Origin: Lactonifactor longoviformis DSM 17459
GTDB taxonomy: Bacteria; Bacillota; Clostridia; Lachnospirales; Lachnospiraceae
Direction of reading: 5' to 3'
Length of the DNA: 64,000 bases
Assembly: GCF_900129135.1 (NCBI RefSeq)
Contig: NZ_FQVI01000014.1
Location: forward strand, 53,906-117,905
Of the stretch, positions 18,051 to 25,913 are shown in pieces. Each line of letters begins with the position of its first letter. Position 1 is the first letter of the stretch. A program made the position numbers and the translations under genes. Under the pieces are notes generated by a model. It saw only the letters and a list, made by a program, of their open reading frames with translations. It made no database searches and was not told the DNA's origin.

Positions 18051-18708
18051 TGATTCGGATTTTTTGATGCTTTCAGGACTGAAGCATTTTCAGTTTTGCC
18101 GCAGGCGCTGGGCCTTGATTCATATTGAACAGCTTTGGGAAGAAAATGTGCTGACATTGGAAGGACATTATATGCATGAACGGGTACATGATGATAGCTT
18201 TACGGAAGCACGGGGGTCTGTACTGCTGTCACGTGGAATGCCCGTACGCTCCCAGGGGCTGAAGATCACCGGTATATGTGACATGGTAGAACTATATAAA
18301 GATGAGGACGGAGTTCCGATTCAGGGGCGAAGTGGGCAGTGGAGGCTTTATCCTGTAGAATATAAACTTGGACAGCCGGATGCACAGGGAGCGGATGCGT
18401 TACAACTATGTGCACAGGCTATGTGTCTGGAAGAAATGTTTGTGACAGACATCCCAGAGGCTGCTCTGTATTATGGAAAGATTAAACGCCGGCAGCGTAT
18501 TCTTCTGACAGAAGAACTGCGGAAAAAGGTAAAGGATTCTGTGACTGAAATGCATCAACTGATGTTAAAAGGATACACACCGAAGGCAAAAATGGGAAAA
18601 GCCTGTAAAAACTGCTCTTTATTAGAAATCTGCCAGCCCAAATTGACGAAACAGGTTTCGGCTTCGGAATATATTCGCAGAGCTTACCATGAGGAGGACG
18701 GGATATGA
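18040..18708 (+). CDS. cas4: Cas4 adaptation nuclease
   Basis: The 222-residue RecB-like nuclease has an N-terminal Cys (FQFCRRRW), core motif YPVEYKLGQP with a QLCAQAMCLEE helix, and a C-terminal cysteine set (ACKNCSLLEICQPK). Together these give the four cysteines for a 4Fe-4S cluster. Cas4 trims prespacers and selects those with a correct PAM. GGAGG lies six bases before the ATG. It overlaps cas1 by 4 nt (ATGA). Confidence 0.94.
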   Translation: MANDDSDFLMLSGLKHFQFCRRRWALIHIEQLWEENVLTLEGHYMHERVHDDSFTEARGSVLLSRGMPVRSQGLKITGICDMVELYKDEDGVPIQGRSGQWRLYPVEYKLGQPDAQGADALQLCAQAMCLEEMFVTDIPEAALYYGKIKRRQRILLTEELRKKVKDSVTEMHQLMLKGYTPKAKMGKACKNCSLLEICQPKLTKQVSASEYIRRAYHEEDGI

Positions 18709-19736
18709 AAAAACTGTTGAATACCTTATATGTTACGACGCCGGATGCGTATCTGTCATTAGATGGTGAGAATATAGTACTTTTACAGGAGCAAAGTGAG
18801 CTGGGACGGATTCCTTTTCACAATCTTGAAGGGATTGTCTGCTTCGGCTACAGAGGTGTCAGCCCTGCGCTGATGGGAGCTTGTGCGGAAAAGGGGATCG
18901 GCCTTTGCTTTTTGACCCAGCATGGCCGGTTCCTGGCGCGAGTTACCGGACTGGTGAGCGGTAATGTGCTGCTGCGTGAAACACAGTATTTCAGGGCAGC
19001 AGATGAAACACAGGCTCTTGCTATTGCGAAATCATTTCTATTGGGTAAAATTTATAACAGCAGGTGGTGCCTGGAGAGAGTGAAGCGTGACCATTTTATG
19101 CGTATCAATCAGGAGAGGATGAATGACGCTATTAGCCTGATGCTTCAGTCATTATCAAAATTAGAAAACGCTGGAACTAGGAGTGAGTTAATGGGAATAG
19201 AAGGAATAGCGGCGAAAGCATATTTTGGGGAGTTTTCACAGATGATTCTGCGGAACGAAGAGGTATTTGTATTTGACGGAAGAAATCGTCGGCCGCCGCT
19301 TGACCCGGTAAATGCAATGCTTTCTTTCGCGTATACTCTGCTGGGAAATGAGATTGCAGGTGCCTTGGAAACGGTGGGGCTGGATCCGGCGGTGGGGTAT
19401 CTCCATACAGTGCGCCCGGGACGAGCGTCCTTGGCTCTTGACTTGCTTGAAGAGTTACGGGCACCATTGGCAGACAGATTTGTAGTAACGCAGATAAATC
19501 TCGGAGTTTTTACAGAAAAGGATTTTCTTAAAAAAGAAAACGGTGCTATATTTATGACGGATGACGCAAGAAAACGTTTTCTGACTAATTGGCAAAAACG
19601 TAAGCAGGAGACAATTGTGCATCCTTACTTGAAAGAAAAGATTCAATGGGGTATGGTTGCATATGCACAAGCCATGCTTTTATCCAGATATTTGCGTGGA
19701 GATCTGGACGCCTATCCGCCTTTCTTATGGAAGTGA
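18705..19736 (+). CDS. cas1: Cas1 integrase (type I-C)
   Basis: The 343-residue protein has the Cas1 fold: N-terminal beta domain (NTLYVTTPDAYLSLDGENI) and a catalytic helical domain with the Glu in LMGIEGIAAKAYFGEF, the His in GLDPAVGYLHTVRPGR and the acidic SLALDLLEELR. Key metal ligands appear intact. Cas1 with Cas2 inserts new spacers at the leader end. It is translationally coupled to cas4. Confidence 0.96.
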   Translation: MKKLLNTLYVTTPDAYLSLDGENIVLLQEQSELGRIPFHNLEGIVCFGYRGVSPALMGACAEKGIGLCFLTQHGRFLARVTGLVSGNVLLRETQYFRAADETQALAIAKSFLLGKIYNSRWCLERVKRDHFMRINQERMNDAISLMLQSLSKLENAGTRSELMGIEGIAAKAYFGEFSQMILRNEEVFVFDGRNRRPPLDPVNAMLSFAYTLLGNEIAGALETVGLDPAVGYLHTVRPGRASLALDLLEELRAPLADRFVVTQINLGVFTEKDFLKKENGAIFMTDDARKRFLTNWQKRKQETIVHPYLKEKIQWGMVAYAQAMLLSRYLRGDLDAYPPFLWK

Positions 19737-19746
19737 GGTGATATAT

Positions 19747-20037
19747 TTGCTGGTGCTGATAACCTATGATATCAATATTACAGAAGCGGCAGGGGCACGC
19801 CGTCTAAGACGTGTTGCTAAGCAGTGTGTGAATTATGGTACACGAGTTCAAAACTCTGTTTTTGAATGCCAAGTAGATGCCACCCAGTATGCGAGACTAA
19901 AACATCTTCTATTAAAAGAAATAGATGAAGAAAAAGATAGTCTGCGTTTTTATTCTCTGGGTAACCGATATAATGGTAAAGTTGAACATTTCGGTGTGCG
20001 ACGTGGATTAAAGGTTGATGAACCTTTGATTTTATAG
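19747..20037 (+). CDS. cas2: Cas2 adaptation protein
   Basis: The 96-residue protein has the Cas2 ferredoxin-like fold (MLVLITYDINI at the start, QNSVFECQVD in the core, LRFYSLG near the end). The start is set at TTG 19747, with GAGGTG about seven bases upstream; this gives the normal Cas2 length. A longer frame from 19657 would lie inside cas1 and has no ribosome site. It structurally supports Cas1. It is the last gene before the leader. Confidence 0.94.
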   Translation: MLVLITYDINITEAAGARRLRRVAKQCVNYGTRVQNSVFECQVDATQYARLKHLLLKEIDEEKDSLRFYSLGNRYNGKVEHFGVRRGLKVDEPLIL

Positions 20038-20218
20038 AAGGACCGCAGGAAGGATGACCGTGCGAACCCTAAGTGAACATAGATTCACTGGGGGATTCGC
20101 ACCTAGATTCTGTAAGATTTGGAGTTATATTTAGTTTTAGTTGCAAGTTCTGCTTAAAGAAGTAGTGTATATGCATAAAAAATGATATGGAATCATTATA
20201 AATTTAGCAGTTTTTGCT
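20038..20218 (+). promoter_or_regulatory. CRISPR leader with conserved-type hairpin
   Basis: The leader is about 180 nt, lies between cas2 and the first repeat, and becomes AT-rich toward the repeat. A long hairpin at 20060-20102 pairs GTGCGAA with TTCGCAC and AGTGAA with TTCACT, with C/G-rich segments between. Its position fits a type I-C leader. I cannot assign a clear promoter for the array. Confidence 0.6.
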
Positions 20219-20318
20219 GTCGAGGTTCGCGAGAGCCTCGAGGATTGAAATTCGGCAGTGGTAAGAGTCTTCATGTCGCAAAAATGTCGAGGTTCGCGAG
20301 AGCCAGTAAGTTTGAATT
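20219..20318 (+). CRISPR. Minimal type I-C CRISPR array: two repeats, one spacer
   Basis: Repeat 1 (20219-20251, 33 nt) begins GTCGAGGTTCGCGAGAGCC and ends GGATTGAAAT. It folds into a 9-bp stem closed by a GCGA tetraloop and leaves an 11-nt 3' handle (20241-20251). A 34-nt spacer follows (20252-20285). Repeat 2 (20286-20318) is identical for its first 19 nt but matches only about half of its last 14, so its stem loses four outer pairs. A degenerate leader-distal repeat agrees with a leader on the cas side. No further copies occur up to 20521. Confidence 0.85.
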
Positions 20319-20521
20319 TAACATCTACAATCAGAGGAACAGATTTTTTATTAAGTAACCACAGTTGATTATTAGGTATATAGGTCTTATATCTGATTGA
20401 TATAATGCTCAATTATATCATGGGTACTAACAAACTGCTCAGCCTATTTTGATATTTACTCAGTTAATAAAGCACCGTGTAACTATAAATTATAAACTGG
20501 AGTTCTAAGGAGATAGTAAAC

Positions 20522-21031
20522 ATGATATTCGACTTTTACCCGTGGAAAATGGATATCGATATTAAAGCTACGGAACAACTTTATGAGAGAAAAGACTACG
20601 CCAAAGATAGGAATGCCAATCAAACTATGCTTGAGGCAATGTCTGAAAAACAGAAAGATTTTTTTGTCTCCGTAGGTGTTGATATATTAAAGGCAAAAGT
20701 AACAGAGAAAGTTTATAATATTCCAAGTGATGGGGAATTGTCCGGTGGGAAGATTTATAGTAGGACACTGGATTTTTTGATGTGTGGGAAGTTCCTTTCT
20801 ATACCAGATTACCAGGAAGAAATATACAGTGATGAAGATATATTCGGTATGAATTTTCCCGATTCCTTACAAGTTATTTCTATGCCGGAGGAACAGAAAA
20901 TCCCTGTATTTGATATTGATGGGTGGGGGTGCGTATTTAAGCATCCTTTATTTAGATTTGGGGAAGAGGATGTAACAAAATGGGATTGTGGTTACATAGC
21001 AGGTACCATATTGCTTATGAAAGACTTATAA
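20522..21031 (+). CDS. Hypothetical protein downstream of the CRISPR array
   Basis: The 169-residue soluble protein is not recognised. It is acidic, with a clustered Asp/Glu stretch (YSDEDIFG) and conserved-looking aromatic segments (FDIDGWGCVFKHP). AAGGAG lies nine bases before the ATG. Size, composition and setting resemble polymorphic-toxin immunity proteins, but no family can be named and no cognate toxin is nearby. It is AT-rich like the rest of the island. Confidence 0.6.
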   Translation: MIFDFYPWKMDIDIKATEQLYERKDYAKDRNANQTMLEAMSEKQKDFFVSVGVDILKAKVTEKVYNIPSDGELSGGKIYSRTLDFLMCGKFLSIPDYQEEIYSDEDIFGMNFPDSLQVISMPEEQKIPVFDIDGWGCVFKHPLFRFGEEDVTKWDCGYIAGTILLMKDL

Positions 21032-21200
21032 TTAAAGTTATGGAAACGTTTTTGCGTAGTAAGTATTTTAAAACGGTTAGAAATAATGGTAATGCAAATC
21101 ATACGGGGTGGGAGTACACGCATGAGATTTATTTGTAACTTTTTCTGAGTGAGTATAGTAACCTGAATGAAATGGCAGTAAACATAAAGTGAGAGAACAT

Positions 21201-21467
21201 ATGAGGAAAAAAACGCGGAGATATTTTATGTGGATATGGATTTTGGCTGCCAATCTCTTTTGGGCATTTGCACTTATCACCATTAGTTATTCCTGGGGAT
21301 ACGATCAATGCGCCATTGATGGGAACATCGCATATTTTAGCCGCCCGGCATACCTTAGTATTATAAATGGTATCCCCTGGCTTTTAGGCACACTTGTGTT
21401 TGGCGGTTTAGGAATTTTGTTTTACCGGAAAAGTAATAAAGAAGCAAAAGATAAGGGGGATAAATGA
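21201..21467 (+). CDS. Small two-TM membrane protein, first gene of a HEPN-like module
   Basis: The 88-residue protein has a basic N-terminus, one membrane segment around WIWILAANLFWAFALITI, a short extracytoplasmic loop with a Cys, a second segment around PWLLGTLVFGGLGILFY and a Lys-rich tail. ATG 21201 follows a GAGAG site; a GTG four codons earlier is also in frame. The stop overlaps the next start (ATGA), so it is coupled to the HEPN-like gene. No family is recognised. Confidence 0.6.
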   Translation: MRKKTRRYFMWIWILAANLFWAFALITISYSWGYDQCAIDGNIAYFSRPAYLSIINGIPWLLGTLVFGGLGILFYRKSNKEAKDKGDK

Positions 21468-22201
21468 TATACATAAACAGTATAGCAGATATGATAGAAT
21501 TCATCAGAGCCTGCGACAAATATGAATTAGACTGTGCATCATCCATTAACTTTAGGATGCCAAATTATGAGATTTCGCCAAAAGAATTTTTAGAGTTTGC
21601 AGATATAGATTTAAGAGACACAACGGTTAAAGGGAAGGTGGGAGCAGTTTCGAATCTGAAAAGGGCTCTGGATTGCCAGCTGGATATGTTTTTTGAGGCT
21701 ATCAATATCAAAAGTATCTTTGACAGCAAAAATCTCAAATTCAGTAAAAAGATACAGTTTCTATCGGATATAGGAATGCTTCTCACCAAGTCAATGAACA
21801 AACTCAATACCATCAGAAACAGAATGGAACATAATTATCTTGTCCCGACAATTGAAGATTTAGAGGTATATTATGAGATGGTGTGGAACGTGATTGAGAT
21901 CATTAACCTAAATGTGCATATAATGAAAATGGGAGAAATCAGGTATGAAGCAAGTGCAGGGCAGGAGAAGTTTTATATAGTAAATGGGTATGATATTTCC
22001 AAAAGAAGCTTTTGGTTTAAGATTACTCAGAGAAAAACCAGAGATACAAACAGCATAATCAAATCCTTGTATAAGCAAGACGACTATACAGAGTATGTCA
22101 GGGCATTCCAGGTATTCCGATGTAATATAGGCTTTTCTGAAAGTGAGAATGCGAAGGAGTATAAAAAGAGATTAAAAGAAATAAGTCTTATTGATATATA
22201 A
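21464..22201 (+). CDS. HEPN-like protein (RNxxxH motif), function unknown
   Basis: The 245-residue helical protein carries IRNRMEHNY at about residues 119-127, an exact RNxxxH motif. That motif is the active-site signature of many HEPN-fold RNases in toxin-antitoxin and anti-phage systems. The sequence around it (long helices, then a conserved Asn/Tyr) fits a HEPN bundle, but the assignment rests mainly on this motif. It is coupled by 4-nt overlap to an upstream membrane protein and by TAATG to a downstream small hydrophobic protein. Outside the motif I see no recognised domain. Confidence 0.6.
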   Translation: MIYINSIADMIEFIRACDKYELDCASSINFRMPNYEISPKEFLEFADIDLRDTTVKGKVGAVSNLKRALDCQLDMFFEAINIKSIFDSKNLKFSKKIQFLSDIGMLLTKSMNKLNTIRNRMEHNYLVPTIEDLEVYYEMVWNVIEIINLNVHIMKMGEIRYEASAGQEKFYIVNGYDISKRSFWFKITQRKTRDTNSIIKSLYKQDDYTEYVRAFQVFRCNIGFSESENAKEYKKRLKEISLIDI

Positions 22202-22386
22202 TGATAGAGGAGAAAACAGATGAGGGAATTTGCATCAGCGAGTATGAGACCTGTATGACAGAGGGTATGTGCATTGGAATGTGTATCGGAACTGCAATCG
22301 GCAGTTTAGGAATCCTTGATTTGGGGTTAGGCGTAAGCCTGGGAATGCTGCTGGGGGAATTGGCCGGTATGAACATGAAAAAATAA
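22201..22386 (+). CDS. Small glycine-zipper-like hydrophobic protein
   Basis: The 61-residue protein has an acidic head and a Gly/Met/Leu-rich hydrophobic body (MCIGMCIGTAIGSLGILDLG, then GVSLGMLLGELAG) with GxxxG-type spacing, which suggests membrane insertion or oligomerisation. The start overlaps the preceding stop (TAATG) and has no ribosome site of its own, so translation should depend on re-initiation. It completes a three-gene module. Confidence 0.6.
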   Translation: MIEEKTDEGICISEYETCMTEGMCIGMCIGTAIGSLGILDLGLGVSLGMLLGELAGMNMKK

Positions 22387-22431
22387 AAAACATTATGATA
22401 AGGGGTATCATATTCAGATGGGCGGTATGAT

Positions 22432-22914
22432 ATGAGGATAGAGATTGAATTAGCATATGATAACAAAGAAGAGGTACAGGCTCTTTTTTCAGAATACACG
22501 CAGATGCTCAAGCGTATGGAGCCGGATATGGCGAGGTGTCTGGAATATCAGGATTACAGCAGGGAAATCCTGCATCCGGAGGATAAGTACGGGCTGCCCC
22601 AGGGAAGACTTTATATTGTGTGGGCGGACGGCAAACCGGCAGGGTGCATAGGTATGCACAAATTAAATGAAAACAGTTGTGAAATGAAACGATTATATGT
22701 AAAACCAGAGTACCGGGGCCGTAAGCTGGCCAGCTTGCTGATAGACAGAATATTGGAGGATGCAAGGAAGATAGGTTACCGGGAGATGGTGCTGGATACC
22801 ATGACATTTTTAGATGCTGCAATTTCTCTTTATCGGAAATATGGATTTTGTGAGACAGAGGCCTACTATGAGAACCCGGTGGAGGGTGCGGTCTATATGA
22901 AACTGGAACTGTAA
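22432..22914 (+). CDS. GNAT-family N-acetyltransferase
   Basis: The 160-residue protein has a single GNAT domain. The acetyl-CoA pyrophosphate loop is visible in YVKPEYRGRKLASLL, followed by the MVLDTMTFLDAAISLYRKYG block typical of the fold. The substrate is not predictable. Base composition returns here to that of the core genome, so it marks the right edge of the island. Confidence 0.88.
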   Translation: MRIEIELAYDNKEEVQALFSEYTQMLKRMEPDMARCLEYQDYSREILHPEDKYGLPQGRLYIVWADGKPAGCIGMHKLNENSCEMKRLYVKPEYRGRKLASLLIDRILEDARKIGYREMVLDTMTFLDAAISLYRKYGFCETEAYYENPVEGAVYMKLEL

Positions 22915-22954
22915 AGTGAAATCGCAGAGGCGAAATCATCCAGAAGGAGTGAAT

Positions 22955-23482
22955 ATGAGAAAACTAAGAAAGATGCTGGGAGATATAAAGGATCCGTCTG
23001 TTGTATCGCTTATGAGACTGATTGAAACCCAGAGCAAGGCTACTTTATCCGGATGGGCGGTAGATTACGCAGAGAAGCACTATCTGGGGATTTACCAGAA
23101 GGCGTATGCAGATGAACGAAGACTGCAGGAGGCAGTTTCCGGAGTGAGGGAATATCTGAACGGGAGCAGAAAACAGGAGGACTTAAAGCCGCTTCTGCGA
23201 GCTGCCGTGCAGGCGGCACAGGAGGCAGAGGACAATCCCCCGGCACAGGCTGCCGCCCGGGCGGTAGCGACAGCCTGCAGAACGGTCCAGACTCCTTCCA
23301 ATGCACTGGGGTTTGCCTTTTATGGGGCAGCGGCGTCTGCCTATGAGAAAGCAGGACTGGAAGAAAGCCCGGAAGTTTATGATGCGCTGGCTTCCAATGA
23401 ACTGGCACGAATACTGGGCTCTCTCCGGGAGAACGCTGTATCGGGTGAGAAAAATCCAGTTACGATTAAATGGAACTGCTGA
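22955..23482 (+). CDS. Imm5-like putative immunity protein
   Basis: The 175-residue, Ala-rich, fully helical protein resembles the Imm5-like family (sequence SGWAVDYAEKHYLGIYQKAY, then repeated AAxAA helices such as AAVQAAQEAE and AAARAVATAC). Members are annotated as possible immunity proteins against polymorphic toxins. No toxin gene is nearby, so it may be an orphan or serve another role. ATG 22955 is chosen because AGAAGGAG lies at good distance; the longer frame begins at a GTG without a site. Confidence 0.6.
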   Translation: MRKLRKMLGDIKDPSVVSLMRLIETQSKATLSGWAVDYAEKHYLGIYQKAYADERRLQEAVSGVREYLNGSRKQEDLKPLLRAAVQAAQEAEDNPPAQAAARAVATACRTVQTPSNALGFAFYGAAASAYEKAGLEESPEVYDALASNELARILGSLRENAVSGEKNPVTIKWNC

Positions 23483-23483
23483 A

Positions 23484-25241
23484 TCAGGGTATGGCTTTTA
23501 AGAGTACATGCCCTGATTCAAAGGGCGGGGCATCGGCACGCTCTGCGATGAGTTTTCTGTGAGCGCAGCGCAGCTCTTCCTGATATTTAGCCAGATATGC
23601 GGGAAACCCTTTCCATTTCTCCAGGGAAGCATTTTGGATTAGCTTTTCTTCCTGCATATGGGCCTGGATGACCAGATGATAATAGAGCTGAGGGTCTATC
23701 TGATCTGCCCGGCATACCTTTGTGAGAAGTTCAGTGATTGTCTTATATTTCTCCCAGAGCTGACTGGTTGCCTTGGCACGGCGATAGGGAAAAAGCAGAC
23801 AATTTATGATATAGGCGATAGCCGCACCGGCGAGTATATATCCGAGCCGGATGAGGAAAATACTGCCCACTGCCTGAAAACCAAAGGCATTCATGAATAC
23901 GGCTCCGCCCAGGGCACCTACGGTGGAGCAGGCAAAGGTTTCCCTGTAGTCCGTAAAGTAAAATGAAAGATAGCCCGACAGCATCATGGCAGCGGTACGC
24001 CCTGCGGGGGAGGAAATCAGAGAATAGATAGCCACAGAGACTAGCCCGCCCAGTATAGTGGCGAAGATCCTTTTCTTAATCTTCTGAGGTACATCATCTG
24101 CATAGGGCAGGGATACGGAGGCCAGGGTGAACAAAAGCCACCGTCCGTGAGGCAGGGGAAGATACTGTACTGCCAGCACAGCAAGGGATAAAAGCAATGC
24201 GGTCCGAAGGGCATAGATGGCACGCACAGGACTCAGATCAATGGCAGACTGCAGACGTATTTTAAAGGAGAGGGCGGATTTGCGGTAATGGACTCGCCCT
24301 TGGGGATCTGTCATATGAAGAAGTCTGTCGCGGATATAAAGAAGGATATTGTTAAAAACCCGGGCTGTTTTTTCATCTGTCAGGGCAGCCAAAGCGGAGG
24401 GATCCAAAGCGGGGATCTCAGAGCGTTCCTGCCGGATAAACGCAAGAAATTGGCTCAGCTGTGTATCCATGGAGTGCAGAAATTCTTTATTTTGTGGTAA
24501 CAGACTGGGGGAGAGCTCATGTATCAGAATGGCCAGCTGCTCCAGCCCCCGTCCCGCAGCGACCATGGAATAGCTGGAATCAGAGATACAAAAGGCCTTT
24601 TTTCTTCTTTCATATACCGTCTGGCTTAACCGGCACAGCTTACTTCTCATGCCCGGCAGATCCGGCTCCTGCGAAATATTTTCCGATTTACTGGAAATAG
24701 TGCTGCGGATATCCTCGATCATTTCACTTAATACATCTCTGGCGGTCTCAGCCACACGCTTTCTTCCCATGATCCACTGATACAGCATGATAGATACGGC
24801 TCCAACCAGCATCCCCAGAATCCGTTTAGGAAGCTGAGATGATGTAACCGGTGAAATAAAAACCAGAAACAGGTACGAAAGGATATAAGGAAAGTACATG
24901 TGACTGGCGTACTCATAGGTAAAGGCGTACAAAATCAAGAGAAGTGTAGCAAAATTAATGAGAAAGGATAAAGGCGCCGGAGAGGCTGTGACCAAAAAGG
25001 CGGCAACGGCCATCCATACCAGGACCAGCGCCTGAAGTACAAAGTGTTTTAAGGGTGCGGCAGTCAGATCCCGCACCATGGAGGCTGACATCATTATAGT
25101 GAAGATTACGCCGACAATTGAGTGTGCGGGGCCAAATAGCATCTGAAAAATATTTACATATGCGATAATAAAGAGAAAGCTGAGTGTGCTGAAACGGAAG
25201 TTCTTCCGGATTCTCTCAGATAGTTTGGAACTGAATTTCAT
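23484..25241 (-). CDS. FUSC-family membrane protein, putative aromatic-compound exporter
   Basis: The 585-residue protein has two membrane blocks (about 15-160 and 330-470, each with several segments), each followed by a cytoplasmic helical region. This duplicated layout is typical of FUSC/AaeB-type proteins that export aromatic acids. The second block includes LPLPHGRWLLFTLASVSLPY, a characteristic stretch. It is divergently transcribed from a MarR-family gene, a common arrangement for an efflux gene and its regulator. Substrate unknown. Confidence 0.85.
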   Translation of the reverse strand: MKFSSKLSERIRKNFRFSTLSFLFIIAYVNIFQMLFGPAHSIVGVIFTIMMSASMVRDLTAAPLKHFVLQALVLVWMAVAAFLVTASPAPLSFLINFATLLLILYAFTYEYASHMYFPYILSYLFLVFISPVTSSQLPKRILGMLVGAVSIMLYQWIMGRKRVAETARDVLSEMIEDIRSTISSKSENISQEPDLPGMRSKLCRLSQTVYERRKKAFCISDSSYSMVAAGRGLEQLAILIHELSPSLLPQNKEFLHSMDTQLSQFLAFIRQERSEIPALDPSALAALTDEKTARVFNNILLYIRDRLLHMTDPQGRVHYRKSALSFKIRLQSAIDLSPVRAIYALRTALLLSLAVLAVQYLPLPHGRWLLFTLASVSLPYADDVPQKIKKRIFATILGGLVSVAIYSLISSPAGRTAAMMLSGYLSFYFTDYRETFACSTVGALGGAVFMNAFGFQAVGSIFLIRLGYILAGAAIAYIINCLLFPYRRAKATSQLWEKYKTITELLTKVCRADQIDPQLYYHLVIQAHMQEEKLIQNASLEKWKGFPAYLAKYQEELRCAHRKLIAERADAPPFESGHVLLKAIP

Positions 25242-25285
25242 AGTTTACGACATCTCCTTTAGTGCTGCCTATCATAAAGATATAA

Positions 25286-25337
25286 TTGACTTTAGCCTAT
25301 ATTATTATATAATGGGGATAAGTAGTCATATAATAAT
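25286..25337 (+). promoter_or_regulatory. marR promoter with overlapping 10-bp inverted repeat (candidate operator)
   Basis: TTGACT (25286-25291) and TATAAT (25308-25313) with 16-nt spacing lead toward marR. A perfect 10-bp inverted repeat, ATTATTATAT (25301-25310) and ATATAATAAT (25328-25337), overlaps the -10 element. This is consistent with autoregulation and with control of the divergent exporter. The arms contain only A and T, so chance is not negligible. Confidence 0.5.
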
Positions 25338-25410
25338 GATAGTCATATTTTATTTACTAATTTATAAGAATAGCATTTTCGGATGTTTTTGTCAATGGGA
25401 GAAGGAGTAT

Positions 25411-25857
25411 ATGAAAACTGAAAAGGTATCAGAAAAATTCGTTCAAAACCTGCTTTCGGTATTGCCGAACTGGCATTCAAAACTTGTGCGGCCTTTTAAA
25501 GACACACTGAACGGGGAGATGAGCCTGGAAACCTATTATTGTCTGGAGACCCTTAAAATTCAAGGCACAGCCACTATGACCGAACTGGCTCATCTGCTTA
25601 AGGTCCCTAAGCAGCAGGTGACAAAACTGGCAGAGAAACTGAGTCTGCATGGTTTTGTAGAGAGAGTATACAACGAGAAGGATCGGAGAGTCATCAGGCT
25701 TCGTCTGACCAAGAAGGCAATTCTGTATCTGGACGAGTATCATCTTAAGAATACGGCATTTATCCAGAGCCTTGAGAACCAGCTGGATGCAGAGGAACTG
25801 CGGAAACTGAATCAGGCGGTTGAGCTTCTGGGAGAAATACTTCCTAAATTAAAATAA
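25411..25857 (+). CDS. MarR-family transcriptional regulator
   Basis: The 148-residue protein has the MarR winged helix: LKIQGTATMTELAHLL, recognition helix VPKQQVTKLAEKL and wing VERVYNEKDRRVIRLRLT. ATG 25411 follows GAAGGAG; the frame is open much further upstream without a site. It most likely represses the divergent FUSC exporter and itself, with de-repression by a small aromatic ligand. That role is inferred from gene order. Confidence 0.92.
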   Translation: MKTEKVSEKFVQNLLSVLPNWHSKLVRPFKDTLNGEMSLETYYCLETLKIQGTATMTELAHLLKVPKQQVTKLAEKLSLHGFVERVYNEKDRRVIRLRLTKKAILYLDEYHLKNTAFIQSLENQLDAEELRKLNQAVELLGEILPKLK

Positions 25858-25913
25858 AATGTTTGTCACAAAACGTCTGCGCCTGAGTCTAATCTAATAG
25901 GAGGTAAAAAAAT

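Noticed and set aside
19657..19746. Longer Cas2 reading frame starting inside cas1
   Set aside because: The extra 30 residues overlap cas1, have no ribosome site and are absent from Cas2 proteins; TTG 19747 with GAGGTG upstream gives the normal size.
20137..20412. Antisense open frame covering the CRISPR array
   Set aside because: It only reads the repeats, the spacer and AT-rich flanks; no ribosome site or recognisable protein.
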